Positions 24,571 to 33,086 of a DNA stretch of 64,000 nucleotides are shown here, one piece after another. Position 1 is the first letter of the stretch, and the number at the start of each line of letters is the position of its first letter. Origin of the DNA: Nocardia concava NBRC 100430 (GTDB lineage: Bacteria > Actinomycetota > Actinomycetes > Mycobacteriales > Mycobacteriaceae). A program made the translations under genes and the position numbers. The stretch is from contig NZ_BAFX01000080.1 in NCBI RefSeq assembly GCF_000308815.1, forward strand, positions 62,001 through 126,000, written 5' to 3'. Below the pieces are notes generated by a model. It ran no database searches. It saw nothing but the letters and a program-made list of their open reading frames with translations, and was not told the origin of the DNA.

Positions 24571-24589
24571 CCGGCGAGTTAATCGCCGG
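24571..24589 (+). other. hairpin in the leader of the LppK-like gene
   Basis: CCGGCGA and TCGCCGG pair exactly around GTTAA, ending 21 bp before the ATG at 24611. It could be a 5'UTR structure or an operator-like palindrome. Function unknown. Confidence 0.3.
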
Positions 24590-24610
24590 CCGAGCCGAAA
24601 GGTGCCGTTG

Positions 24611-25153
24611 ATGCTCCTTCCCACCAGTCGTACTCCTGGTATGCGCAACGTCACGCGGACGCTTCGTGTTTCCTCGAGCACTCTCCGTGTTTCTGTGGCT
24701 ACCGTCGCGGCCTTCGCGGCCGTTACGGCAACTCTGACCGGCTGCGGCTCCGACGACAAGGGATCTTCGTCCCCGTCCTCATCCGCCGCGACCGGTTCGT
24801 CGGCCGCCGCAGCCGCGCCCGCGCCGACCGCGGCAGCCCTGCAGAGCGTCCTCACGGCCTTCGCCGACCCGGCAAAACCGGCTGCCGACAAGGCCAAACT
24901 AGTCGTCGACGGCGACAAGCGTCTCGGAAATATCGACACCATGAATCAGGGGCTTGCGCATTACCAGGTCGGATTCACCGTCGGTGAGATCAAGCAGGAC
25001 GGGACCAAGGCGGAGGCGAAAGTGTCGGTGACCTCGCCGCACGGCACCATGCCCGATGTCCCGATGACGTTCCAGTACAGCGACGGCACGTGGAAGCTCT
25101 CCGACGCCGGGGCGTGCACCGTCCTCGGCATGGCCCGCGCCGCCTGCCAGTAA
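24611..25153 (+). CDS. MTB12/LppK-family lipoprotein
   Basis: 180 aa; the ATG at 24611 is preferred (GAAAGG nine bases upstream), though GTG 24602 is in frame. It is a lipoprotein: basic region, hydrophobic SVATVAAFAAVTATL, lipobox LTGC, then a Ser/Ala/Pro linker of ~35 residues. The C-terminal ~100 residues match the MTB12-type domain: ALQSVLTAFADPAKPAADK, a central MNQG segment, HGTMPDVPMTF and a final two-Cys block. Position next to mpa matches lppK (Rv2116). The family is secreted or surface-exposed and antigenic; its molecular role is unknown. A paralogue follows 34 bp downstream, probably in the same transcript. Confidence 0.8.
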   Translation: MLLPTSRTPGMRNVTRTLRVSSSTLRVSVATVAAFAAVTATLTGCGSDDKGSSSPSSSAATGSSAAAAAPAPTAAALQSVLTAFADPAKPAADKAKLVVDGDKRLGNIDTMNQGLAHYQVGFTVGEIKQDGTKAEAKVSVTSPHGTMPDVPMTFQYSDGTWKLSDAGACTVLGMARAACQ

Positions 25154-25187
25154 TACCCATCCGATATCACGAAAGGCCCGTTCGTTC

Positions 25188-25613
25188 ATGCTCGCTCGTT
25201 CCATTCGTCTGTCTCTGTCCGTCGCCGCGGTCGCGGTCGCTCTCACCTCGGGCGCGGGCCTGGCCTCCGCCGACACCGCCGCGCCCTCGGCCGAGGAGCT
25301 GCAGTCGACGCTGACCCGCTTCACCGACCCGTCGGTTCCGGCCGCGGACAAGACGAACCTCATGATCAACGGCGGTGCGCGGACCGCCAATCTCGAGAAG
25401 ATGAACCAGGGCCTGGCCAACTACGGCACCATCGGCTGGACCGTTTCGGGCGTACAGGCCAACGGCGACAACGCGAATGCCTCGGTCGCCATCTCCTCCC
25501 CGCACGGCACCATGCCGGGCGTGCCGATGACCTGGCAGCACACCGACGCGGGCTGGCAGCTGTCGGAGAGCACCGCGTGCACCATCCTCGCGATGGGCAA
25601 GGCGCCCTGCTGA
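25188..25613 (+). CDS. secreted MTB12-like (CFP-2 family) protein
   Basis: 141 aa with GAAAGG upstream. The signal peptide (RSIRLSLSVAAVAVALTSGAGLASA-D) lacks a lipobox, so this copy is released rather than lipid-anchored. The mature domain parallels the preceding gene: ELQSTLTRFTDPSVPAADKT, MNQGLANYG, SPHGTMPGVPMTWQ, and two conserved C-terminal Cys. Tandem duplication of one domain with different anchoring is the simplest explanation. The family includes mycobacterial low-molecular-weight antigen MTB12; function unknown. Confidence 0.8.
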   Translation: MLARSIRLSLSVAAVAVALTSGAGLASADTAAPSAEELQSTLTRFTDPSVPAADKTNLMINGGARTANLEKMNQGLANYGTIGWTVSGVQANGDNANASVAISSPHGTMPGVPMTWQHTDAGWQLSESTACTILAMGKAPC

Positions 25614-25682
25614 GTCCGGTGCCGGATAGCCTGCGTCGATTGCCATACAGACGAGATCGGCTCGCGAGAGCCTGAATTCGAC

Positions 25683-25717
25683 AACGCGCCCCCGCCATCG
25701 ATCGGCGGGGGCGCGTT
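25683..25717. terminator. hairpin terminator between MTB12-like gene and trmI
   Basis: AACGCGCCCCCGCC (25683-25696) pairs exactly with 25704-25717 around a 7-nt loop. It separates two convergent genes and can terminate both. Confidence 0.82.
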
Positions 25718-25760
25718 CGTTCCGGTCCGAATTCGGCCGGGAAATATATTCTTCGGCGTC

Positions 25761-26594
25761 TCAGCCCTTGGACGGACGCCGCTGCGGCTTGGGCGCGGTG
25801 ACGCCGTCGGCGAGGCGGCGAGCCTTCACCAGGAAGGCGGTGTGGCCCTGCATGCGATGCTCCGGACGCACGGCCAGACCCACGACATGCCAAGGGCGAA
25901 CCATGGATTCCCAAGCGGTCGGTTCGGTCCAGCAGCCCTGCCGGCGCAGCGCTTCGACCACCTCGGAGAGCTGGGTGGTGGTGGCCACGTAGGCCAGGAA
26001 GACACCGCCGGGGATGATCGCCTTGGCGACCGCGTCGAGGGCGTCCCAGGGCTTGAGCATGTCCAGGACCACGCGGTCGACCTGCTCGCCGGAGTACTCG
26101 CCGACATCGCCGAGGGTGAGTTCCCAGTTGGCGGGGCGTTCGCCGAAGAATCGCTCGACATTCTTGACGGCGTGCTCGGCGTGGTCTTCGCGGATCTCCC
26201 AGGAGATGACCTTGCCCTCGGGGCCGACCGCGCGCAGCAGCGAACAGGTCAGCGCACCCGAACCCGCACCGGCCTCGAGGACCTTCGCGCCGGGGAACAT
26301 ATCGCCCTCGTGCACGATCTGGGCGGAGTCCTTGGGGTAGATGACCGCCGCGCCGCGCGGCATGGACAGCACGTAGTCGGTGAGCAGGGGGCGAAGCGCC
26401 AGGTAGGGGGTGCCCTTGGCGGAGTTCACCACGCAGCCCTCGTCGGCGCCGATGAGGTCGTCGTGGTTGATGTGGCCGGCGTGGGTGTGGAACTCCTTGC
26501 CCGCCTCCAGGATCACCGTGAACTTGCGCCCCTTGGCGTCGGTCAGCTGTACCCGGTCACCGATCTGGAAAGGGCCGGTCCGTCTGGCCGTCAT
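25761..26594 (-). CDS. trmI: tRNA (adenine-58-N1)-methyltransferase TrmI
   Basis: 277 aa from the ATG at 26594 (an upstream frame to 27194 is antisense to the RecB-like gene). It has the actinobacterial/archaeal TrmI layout: a small N-terminal beta domain (RTGPFQIGDRVQLTDAKG), then a class I methyltransferase with VLEAGAGSGALTCSLLRAVG as motif I, and DVGEYSG and VVLDMLKPW as later motifs. It methylates A58 in the T loop of tRNA as a tetramer. M. tuberculosis Rv2118c is the orthologue by sequence and position next to mpa. It is divergent from the RecB-like nuclease gene. Confidence 0.95.
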   Translation of the reverse strand: MTARRTGPFQIGDRVQLTDAKGRKFTVILEAGKEFHTHAGHINHDDLIGADEGCVVNSAKGTPYLALRPLLTDYVLSMPRGAAVIYPKDSAQIVHEGDMFPGAKVLEAGAGSGALTCSLLRAVGPEGKVISWEIREDHAEHAVKNVERFFGERPANWELTLGDVGEYSGEQVDRVVLDMLKPWDALDAVAKAIIPGGVFLAYVATTTQLSEVVEALRRQGCWTEPTAWESMVRPWHVVGLAVRPEHRMQGHTAFLVKARRLADGVTAPKPQRRPSKG

Positions 26595-26705
26595 GAATCT
26601 CCGTCCTACGTGTCGTGGTTCTTCTACAAGAAACGTGCGTCGCTGCGATATTGCGGCGTCGAATGTGCCCGCACCTTGTCGGTGCCTGCGTTTAGCCTGC
26701 CAGGT

Positions 26706-27563
26706 ATGTCGGTTGACGTGATCAGTACCCCGGAGACAGAGCGGTTCGGTCCGCGTGGTCCCGCCTTGTCCCCTTCGCGCGCAATCGATTTCAAGCAGTG
26801 CCCGTTGAAGTACCGGCTGCGGGTCATCGATCAGATACCCGAGCCGCCCTCGAAGGCCGCCGTGCGCGGCACCGTGGTGCACGCCGTGCTGGAGGCCCTG
26901 TTCGGGCTGCCCGCCACCGAGCGCGATGTCGAGGCCGCCACCGCGCTCATCGGCCCCGCCTGGGCCGGCGTGCGCGAGTCCCGGCCCGAGGTCGAGGGGC
27001 TGATCCCGGATGCGGAACTCGACGATTTCCTGGCCGAGGTCCGCAAGCTGGTCGGCGTCTACTTCCGGCTCGAGGACCCGACCGGGTTCGAGCCGGAGTC
27101 GTGCGAGACCTTCATCGAGGCCGAGCTGCCCGACGGCACGCCCCTGCGCGGGATCGTGGACCGCCTGGACCGCTCGGCCGAGGGTGACCTGCACGTCATC
27201 GACTACAAGACCGGTCGCGCCCCGGGCCTGGCCTACGAGACCAAGGCGCTGTTCCAGCTCAAGTTCTACGCCCTGGTCCTGCTGCGCACCCAGGGCCGGG
27301 CGCCCGCCGAACTGAAGCTGATGTACCTGGCCGACGGCGTCACCCTCACCTACAAACCCGACCCGGACGAGCTGCTGCGGTTCGAGCGGATCCTCTCGGC
27401 GCTGTGGGCGGCGATCGTGACCGCCGCCGAGACCGGAGAGTTCCCGCCCAGCCCGGGCTGGATGTGCCAGTACTGCGATTTCAAGCGACTATGCCCCGAA
27501 TTCGGTGGCACCACACCGCCTTTCCCGTCCGGTGAGGACGAGCCGGCCTACGACCCGTCCTGA
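26706..27563 (+). CDS. RecB-family PD-(D/E)XK nuclease with Fe-S cysteines
   Basis: 285 aa; the ATG at 26706 begins the conserved region. The Cas4/RecB-type fold is shown by LSPSRAIDFKQCPLKYRLRVID at the start, GTVVHAVLE, and the catalytic core GIVDRLDRSAEGDLHVIDYKTG (Asp and DYK). Four Cys (one in FKQCP, three in CQYCDFKRLC) match the iron-sulfur cluster arrangement of AddB/Cas4-like nucleases. It corresponds to Rv2119 by position. Its cellular role is not established; it probably processes DNA ends. It converges on hisG with an 11-bp gap. Confidence 0.88.
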   Translation: MSVDVISTPETERFGPRGPALSPSRAIDFKQCPLKYRLRVIDQIPEPPSKAAVRGTVVHAVLEALFGLPATERDVEAATALIGPAWAGVRESRPEVEGLIPDAELDDFLAEVRKLVGVYFRLEDPTGFEPESCETFIEAELPDGTPLRGIVDRLDRSAEGDLHVIDYKTGRAPGLAYETKALFQLKFYALVLLRTQGRAPAELKLMYLADGVTLTYKPDPDELLRFERILSALWAAIVTAAETGEFPPSPGWMCQYCDFKRLCPEFGGTTPPFPSGEDEPAYDPS

Positions 27564-27574
27564 CCGGACAGGGA

Positions 27575-28426
27575 TCAGAAGGCGCGGCAGGAGCGGATGT
27601 CGGTGGCCAGGATGGCCTTGGCGCCCAGATCGGCGAGCTGATCCATCAGCTCGTTGCCGTTCTTGCGCGGCACCAGCGCGCGCACCGCGACCCAGTCGGG
27701 ATCGGTGAGCGGGGCGATGGTCGGCGACTCCAGACCCGGGGTGATGGCGACCGCCTGGTCGAGCAGCGCCTTGGGGCAGTCGTAATCCAGCATCAGGTAC
27801 TGCTGGGCGAAGACCACGCCCTGGATGCGGGCGACGAGCTGGTTGCGGGCCTTGTCGTTCTGGTCCGCGCCCTTGGCCTCGATCAGCACGCCCTCCGAGT
27901 CGCACAGCGACTCCCCGAAGGCGACCAGGTTGTGCTGACGCAGGGTGCGGCCGGAACCGACCACATCGGCGATGGCGTCGGCGACACCGAGCTGGATGGA
28001 GATCTCGACCGCGCCGTCGAGGCGAATGACCTCGGCCTCGATGCCGCGCGCCTTCAGATCCCCGCGCACCAGGTTCGGGTAGGAGGCGGCGATGCGCTTG
28101 CCGTGCAGGTCCTCGACCTTCCAGTCCTGCCCGGCCGGGGCGGCGTAGCGGAAGGTGGAGCGGCCGAAGCCGAGCGCGAGCCGTTCCTGCACGGGCGCAC
28201 CGGAATCCAGCGCCAGGTCGCGGCCGGTGATGCCGAGGTCGAGCTCGCCGGAACCGACGTAGATGGCGATGTCCTTGGGCCGCAGGAAGTAGAACTCGAC
28301 CTGGTTGGCCGGGTCGAGCACGCTCAGCTCACGCGAATCGGTGCGCTTGCGGTAACCGGCCTCGGACAGGATGGCGACGGCGGATTCGGAGAGGGCGCCC
28401 TTGTTGGGAACTGCGACGCGAAGCAT
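27575..28426 (-). CDS. hisG: ATP phosphoribosyltransferase, long form (HisG)
   Basis: 283 aa, the length of the long (HisZ-independent) form. It begins MLRVAVPNKGALSESAVAIL, contains the PRPP/ATP-binding core (ELDLGITGRDL; DAIADVVGSGRTLRQHNL) and a C-terminal ACT-like regulatory domain (SPTIAPLTDPDWVAVRALVPRKN) that normally gives histidine feedback inhibition. It catalyses the first step of histidine synthesis. The ATG follows GAAAGGACCTCCC, where AGGACC is a plausible RBS. It lies downstream of hisE with a 100-bp gap, as in M. tuberculosis. Confidence 0.96.
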   Translation of the reverse strand: MLRVAVPNKGALSESAVAILSEAGYRKRTDSRELSVLDPANQVEFYFLRPKDIAIYVGSGELDLGITGRDLALDSGAPVQERLALGFGRSTFRYAAPAGQDWKVEDLHGKRIAASYPNLVRGDLKARGIEAEVIRLDGAVEISIQLGVADAIADVVGSGRTLRQHNLVAFGESLCDSEGVLIEAKGADQNDKARNQLVARIQGVVFAQQYLMLDYDCPKALLDQAVAITPGLESPTIAPLTDPDWVAVRALVPRKNGNELMDQLADLGAKAILATDIRSCRAF

Positions 28427-28526
28427 GGGAGGTCCTTTCGGAACGGAGGGAAGACGCGGTGACGACGAATGGATGGGCGGAAACACTCACCGCGCCGTGC
28501 GGGGGCACAGCGCGGTGAGCGGCACA

Positions 28527-28790
28527 TCACAGATGTCGGTACACGTCCTCGAGCCGCAGGCCGCGGCCCACCATCAGCACCTGCACCCAGTAGAGCAGCT
28601 GCGAGATCTCCTCGGAGAGTTCCTCATCGCTCTGGTACTCGGCGGCGATCCAGACCTCGCCGGCCTCCTCGAGTACCTTCTTGCCCTGCGCATGCACGCC
28701 GGCGTCCAGGGCGGCGACGGTGCCCGACCCCTCGGGGCGGTTGGCGGCACGATCCTGCAGCTCGGCGAACAGGGCTTCGAAAGATTTCAC
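28527..28790 (-). CDS. hisE: phosphoribosyl-ATP pyrophosphohydrolase (HisE)
   Basis: 87 aa from GTG 28790. The family core is complete: HAQGKKVLEEAGEVWIAAEYQ carries the metal-binding E-E-x-x-E pattern, followed by EEISQLLYWVQVLMVGRGL. It performs step two of histidine synthesis. The start is uncertain: the GTG has no good RBS, whereas the M. tuberculosis protein starts six residues earlier, at a position occupied here by CTG (28808), which has GGGGAG upstream. Either would give a functional protein. Confidence 0.94.
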   Translation of the reverse strand: MKSFEALFAELQDRAANRPEGSGTVAALDAGVHAQGKKVLEEAGEVWIAAEYQSDEELSEEISQLLYWVQVLMVGRGLRLEDVYRHL

Positions 28791-28833
28791 GGGGAGTGAT
28801 TCTCTCAGACGAGCGCACACTCCCCGCAATCGG

Positions 28834-30636
28834 TTATACGGTGAGCAGTTCGGTGAGCTCGGCCACCGCCGTGCGCAGGTGCCCGGCGAAGTCGTGCATC
28901 GCCGGGGCGACGTGCTTGGGTGTGGCCAGGTAGAGGTTCCAGCGGTCGGGCAGCAGCACGTAGGCGATGCCGATGCATTTGGGGCTGGTGGAGCCGAAAC
29001 CGAAGAACTGGATGTTCACCGACGGCGCGGAGCTGGTGGACAGGTAGTCGTCGCGGGTGATGATCCAGCCGGGGCTGTCGTAGAAGGCCATCGGCGCGGT
29101 CGCGCCCAGCTGCTCGCCGCGGCGGCGCTGAATCCACTGCAGCTCCCACAGGTGCTGTTCGGGAGCCTCACCGCGCTGGCATTCCTGGGCCCGGCGCACG
29201 TGCGCCTCGGCGGCGGTGCGCAGCGCCACCAGCTTGCGGTCCCGGTCGACGTCCGGATTCTCCATGGCCGCAACGAAATCCAGCATCTCCTGGGTGACCA
29301 CCCGCATGGCCTCGGTGCGGCCGTTGCGGAACTGGCGGGTGGCGATGGATTCGTAGGTCGCGCCGTTGAGGCCCTTGCTGCGCCTGTGCGCGAGCTGATA
29401 ACTCAACTGGGCCAGGGCATCCGGGGAGATGCCGAGGCTCTTGGCGCGCTTGGTGCCGAAGTCGAAGGACACCGTGGTGGTGGCGTTCTCGGCCGCGTAT
29501 TGCGCGAAAGAGGCGGCGGCGGAGGCGATCTCGGTCTTGGCTTCCGGGCCGAGGGTGAATTCGATGGGCTCGGCGGCGGGCAGGCCCTGCGGCTGCGCGC
29601 CGGACTGCTCGGCGTGCGCGGTCACCGGGGCCTCGAGCAGGGTGTCGACGAAGGACAGGATGGTGGTGCCGTCGAGCCCGCAGTGCTCGACATTGATGCC
29701 CGCGCTCCCGTTGGCGAAGACGATGAACGACACCGCCTTGTCGAACCAGCGGTTGCCGCTGTCGCCGTGCAGCAACTGGTCGCAGGCGTGCAGGGTGTCG
29801 CGGGGCGCGAAGTCCTCGAGGCAGACGCAGAACAGCGCGGTCTCGATGGTGTCGAAGGCGGCGGCGTTGGCGGGCCGCAGGTTGGCGTAGATCGGCGCCC
29901 AGTCGGCGCGGGCCAGGCTGGTGAGATGCCCGGGCGCGGCATTGGTGGCGGCACGGCGCGCACCGGCCTTCATGACCGATTGCAGACCCGCGGCCAGATC
30001 CTCCGGGGTATAGGGCACACCGCTGGGACCGATCACATCCATCCGGAACATGTTGCCGCGGTAGAAGACCACGATGTGGCGGGCCTCCGAATGCCCCGGC
30101 CATTCCTCGCTGTAGGGCACCCGCACGGTGTCCTGCGGCGCGCCCGGGATGCGGGTCTCGGAGAACAGGAACTTGTTCTGCGCCATATTGAGTCGCGTGC
30201 CGCGCTGGGTGGCGGGCGGGATCTCCTCGGCGTCCAGGCGCAGCTTGTAGTTGACGGCCGCACTGACAATCGCGGCGGCCCGCTCGCTCTGGTCGGCACT
30301 GGTGGACGCAGCGAGCACGGTGTCATCGCGGAACAGGAAGAAGAAGTTGGCGTTCAACGCGATTCGGTCGCGGCGCCCCAGATAGCGCGACGGCCAGAAT
30401 TCGTCGAGCCAGCTGCCCACGCCCGGGGTCTTGTCGAAGCGTTCCAGGTCGGCGTGCAGGGTGCGGGCGGGGCTGTCGGGGCGCAGCAGGTCCTCGACGC
30501 TGGCCGCGGTGGCGGCGTACTGGTCGGAGGTCAGCAGCGGCGCGCACCAGTGCAGGAATCGGGTGCAGCTCTCCTCCAACGTGGGCAGCGGGACGCGGGG
30601 CAGCTGCTCGTCGAAGGCGAAGGTGCTGTCGCTCAA
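28834..30636 (-). CDS. choline/carnitine O-acyltransferase family protein
   Basis: 600 aa from a TTG start at 30636 (CGAGGAC upstream). It matches the eukaryote-like carnitine acyltransferase fold over its whole length: an early PRVPLPTLEESCTRFL, the catalytic His in GINVEHCGLDGTT, the RTEAMRVV element, and the C-terminal STSSAPSVNIQFFGFGS block. Such enzymes exchange acyl groups between CoA and carnitine or choline; the acceptor cannot be assigned. Bacterial members are relatively rare. It sits just upstream of hisE on the same strand with a 43-bp gap. Confidence 0.85.
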   Translation of the reverse strand: MSDSTFAFDEQLPRVPLPTLEESCTRFLHWCAPLLTSDQYAATAASVEDLLRPDSPARTLHADLERFDKTPGVGSWLDEFWPSRYLGRRDRIALNANFFFLFRDDTVLAASTSADQSERAAAIVSAAVNYKLRLDAEEIPPATQRGTRLNMAQNKFLFSETRIPGAPQDTVRVPYSEEWPGHSEARHIVVFYRGNMFRMDVIGPSGVPYTPEDLAAGLQSVMKAGARRAATNAAPGHLTSLARADWAPIYANLRPANAAAFDTIETALFCVCLEDFAPRDTLHACDQLLHGDSGNRWFDKAVSFIVFANGSAGINVEHCGLDGTTILSFVDTLLEAPVTAHAEQSGAQPQGLPAAEPIEFTLGPEAKTEIASAAASFAQYAAENATTTVSFDFGTKRAKSLGISPDALAQLSYQLAHRRSKGLNGATYESIATRQFRNGRTEAMRVVTQEMLDFVAAMENPDVDRDRKLVALRTAAEAHVRRAQECQRGEAPEQHLWELQWIQRRRGEQLGATAPMAFYDSPGWIITRDDYLSTSSAPSVNIQFFGFGSTSPKCIGIAYVLLPDRWNLYLATPKHVAPAMHDFAGHLRTAVAELTELLTV

Positions 30637-30807
30637 GGGGTGTCCTCGGTGTCGATGGGTCAGGGGTGGCCTGGCTTTGCACACGCGTAACCGTCCCCCG
30701 TGCGGTCACTGCCCCCATTCTTGCCATCGAACCGGTCGGCGCGCCAGGATTTCCGGCGAATCCGGATCGGCGTGAAGGGAAGCTGTATTACTGCGCAACA
30801 ACAGTTT

Positions 30808-32190
30808 TCATGCGAGCCAGGTACCGGCCGAGCCGGGCTCGCACAAGCGCTTCAGCCGCAGCTCCACCTCATCGCTGGTCAGGTAGCAGCCGGTCTGCTC
30901 GAATCCGCCGATGGTGTGGGTGGCGTAGTCGCCGTAGCCGATGCGCAGGAAATCGTCGCCGCTGAGCCCGTGCACCGCCCAGTCGAAGGCGACCCGCGCC
31001 CGTGCCACCACCGTCCGCAGCGCGCCGAGATGGTAGCCGCGGGTCACGAATTGCGCTGGCACACCGCGCAATCCGATCTTGAGCGGGCGGGCCAGCGCGT
31101 CCCGGCCGCCGAGGTCGACGACCAGGCCCAGATCGGGATGCCGGTACGGGGTGACCTGCCCGCCGCGCAAGGTGGCGAGCAGATTCTTGGCCATGTGCTT
31201 GCCCTGGCGCATGGCGTGCTGCGCGGTGGGCGGGCACTGCTTGTCCGGGCCCGCGGCCAGATCGGGGACGGCGGCCGCGTCGCCGAGCGCCCAGACGCCT
31301 TGCAGGCCCGGCACACTGAAGTCGGGATGGACCACGATGCGCCCGCGGTCGGTATCCGCGCCCAGATGCCCGGCGAGCGGGCTGGGCGCGACCCCGGCCG
31401 TCCACAGCACCGTGCGCGAGGGGATGAACCGGCCATTGGTGAGGGTGACGCCGCGCGCGGTGACCTCCTGCGCGGACGCGCCCGAAATGAGTTCGATGCC
31501 GCGTTCGGCCAGAATCTTTTTCGCGTCCGCGCCCAGGCGCTCGCCGAGCTCGGGCATGATCCGGTCGCCGTGGGTGACCAGATGCCAGCGCACCATGGTC
31601 GATTCCGTCTCCGGGAAGTAGCGGCGGGCGGCGGCCTGGCAGACCTTGTTGAGCACCGCGGTGGTCTCGGTGCCGGCGTAGCCCGCGCCGATGGTGACGA
31701 AGTTCAGGCGTTCGCGGTCGACGTCCACTTCCCCGCGCACCGCGGCCACGTCGAGCTGGCGCAGCACATGGTCGCGCAGGTACATGGCCTCCGAGAGCGT
31801 CTTCATCCCGAATCCGTGCTCGTGCAGGCCGGGCACGTCCTGGATGCGGGTGATGCTGCCCGGGGCCAGCACCAGCTGATCGAACTCGTAGGCGCATTCC
31901 TCACCGGAGTGCCGCCGCACGATGACCTGCCGGGTCTTCGGATCCACGCCGACCGCCATGCCGGGCACCACCTCGGTGCGGCGCAGCACCCGCCGCAGCG
32001 GCACCGAGACCGAGCGCGGATTGAGCGTGCCGGAGGCGACCTGCGGCAGCAGCGGCAGATACAGCAGCCCGGCATCGGGCGTGACGAGCTGGACGTCCGC
32101 CTCATCGGGCTTCAGGCGGCGCTCCAGATACCGGGCGCACTCCACGCCCGCGAAACCACCGCCGATAATTACGATCTTCGCTGGTGCCAC
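30808..32190 (-). CDS. type II NADH dehydrogenase-like FAD oxidoreductase
   Basis: 460 aa from a GTG start. Two Rossmann motifs are visible: KIVIIGGGFAGVECARYLE (FAD) and LNFVTIGAGYAGTETTAVL (NADH). They are followed by VLWTAGVAPSPLAGHLG and the FAD-binding VWALGDAAAVPDL. The C-terminal region is hydrophobic-poor but has an amphipathic stretch that could bind the membrane. NDH-2 enzymes pass electrons from NADH to menaquinone. M. tuberculosis Ndh is similar in layout, but this may be a paralogue with other acceptors. The 170 bp downstream, before the acyltransferase gene, hold no feature I can support. Confidence 0.83.
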   Translation of the reverse strand: MAPAKIVIIGGGFAGVECARYLERRLKPDEADVQLVTPDAGLLYLPLLPQVASGTLNPRSVSVPLRRVLRRTEVVPGMAVGVDPKTRQVIVRRHSGEECAYEFDQLVLAPGSITRIQDVPGLHEHGFGMKTLSEAMYLRDHVLRQLDVAAVRGEVDVDRERLNFVTIGAGYAGTETTAVLNKVCQAAARRYFPETESTMVRWHLVTHGDRIMPELGERLGADAKKILAERGIELISGASAQEVTARGVTLTNGRFIPSRTVLWTAGVAPSPLAGHLGADTDRGRIVVHPDFSVPGLQGVWALGDAAAVPDLAAGPDKQCPPTAQHAMRQGKHMAKNLLATLRGGQVTPYRHPDLGLVVDLGGRDALARPLKIGLRGVPAQFVTRGYHLGALRTVVARARVAFDWAVHGLSGDDFLRIGYGDYATHTIGGFEQTGCYLTSDEVELRLKRLCEPGSAGTWLA

Positions 32191-32247
32191 CGATTCACCG
32201 TAACAATCATGCGCGAGTTTGAGGTGAATCCGGGATTTCGAGTTTTC

Positions 32248-33072
32248 TCAAGAATCCGTGCCGCCGCCCGAATTGGGACGGGAGATATACAGCTGGGCGT
32301 AGAGCCAGCCGTCGGATTCGCAGTCGGTGGTGTCGATTCCCTTGTCCGCCAGGGTGTTCAGCACCCGGGTCCGCTCGTCCGCGGAGGCGAAACGCCGCTG
32401 CCGGAACACGCCGGGCGCGCGTTCGGTGCGATAGCCCAGTGCGGTGAGGTGCGCGGCGATGGTGTCGAAACTGAACATGCGCAGCACGAAATGCGCCATC
32501 CACGGCAGTTTTCCGCCGTGTGCGTGTGCCACCCGCAGCAGTGTCTTCTCGCTGATGTAGCCGACGCAGCCGGTGGAGATGACCAGGTCGGCGCCGGCCA
32601 GGATGGCGCGCTGCGCCTCGCCGGGATCGCCCGCCTCCAGATCGGCATGCACGATGTCCTGCAGGAATCCGGCCGCCTTGGCGTAGTCGAGGGCGGGACG
32701 CGAGGCATCCATTCCGACGAATCGGACACCGGGTAATCGGTCGTCACTCTCGAGGAGTTCCCGGTCGCGGTCGATGAGCTTCTCGGTGTCGCCGGTGCTG
32801 CGATAGTGCTCGGCCAGCTCGGCCATGCCGGTGTCCAGGCGCAGCAGGGCCGCGTTCACGCCGTAGGAGCAGCCGATATCGAGGACCGTCGGCGCGGCGA
32901 TCCCGGTGGCGGCCTTGTATTCCGCCAGCAACCGCTGAAAATGCGGTTTCGCCAATTCCGGTATCTGATAATCCAATTCGGCCATCCGCGCGAAATACTC
33001 GCGTGGATCGGGCCGGTCGTAGATGTCGTCGAACGAAGCTTTCCCGGTGGAACTGTGCAACGAAACCGGCAC
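32248..33072 (-). CDS. class I SAM-dependent methyltransferase
   Basis: 274 aa from the GTG at 33072 (GAGAAGGGG upstream); longer frames read into the upstream gene. Motif I is VLDIGCSYG (residues 64-71), with an acidic motif II strand in VRFVGMDAS and a later ADLVISTGCVGYI. The N-terminus (DIYDRPDPREYFARM) and overall shape match methyltransferases paired with ArpA/BesD-type 2OG oxygenases. Only 14 bp separate it from such an oxygenase gene, so the two form a probable operon. The methyl acceptor is unknown. Confidence 0.8.
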   Translation of the reverse strand: MPVSLHSSTGKASFDDIYDRPDPREYFARMAELDYQIPELAKPHFQRLLAEYKAATGIAAPTVLDIGCSYGVNAALLRLDTGMAELAEHYRSTGDTEKLIDRDRELLESDDRLPGVRFVGMDASRPALDYAKAAGFLQDIVHADLEAGDPGEAQRAILAGADLVISTGCVGYISEKTLLRVAHAHGGKLPWMAHFVLRMFSFDTIAAHLTALGYRTERAPGVFRQRRFASADERTRVLNTLADKGIDTTDCESDGWLYAQLYISRPNSGGGTDS

Positions 33073-33086
33073 GCGCTGGCCCCTTC

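Noticed and set aside
28681..30690. 669-codon plus-strand frame opposite the carnitine acyltransferase
   Set aside because: Antisense composition (Gly/Val/Arg/His rich) with no domain; the minus-strand protein has complete catalytic motifs.
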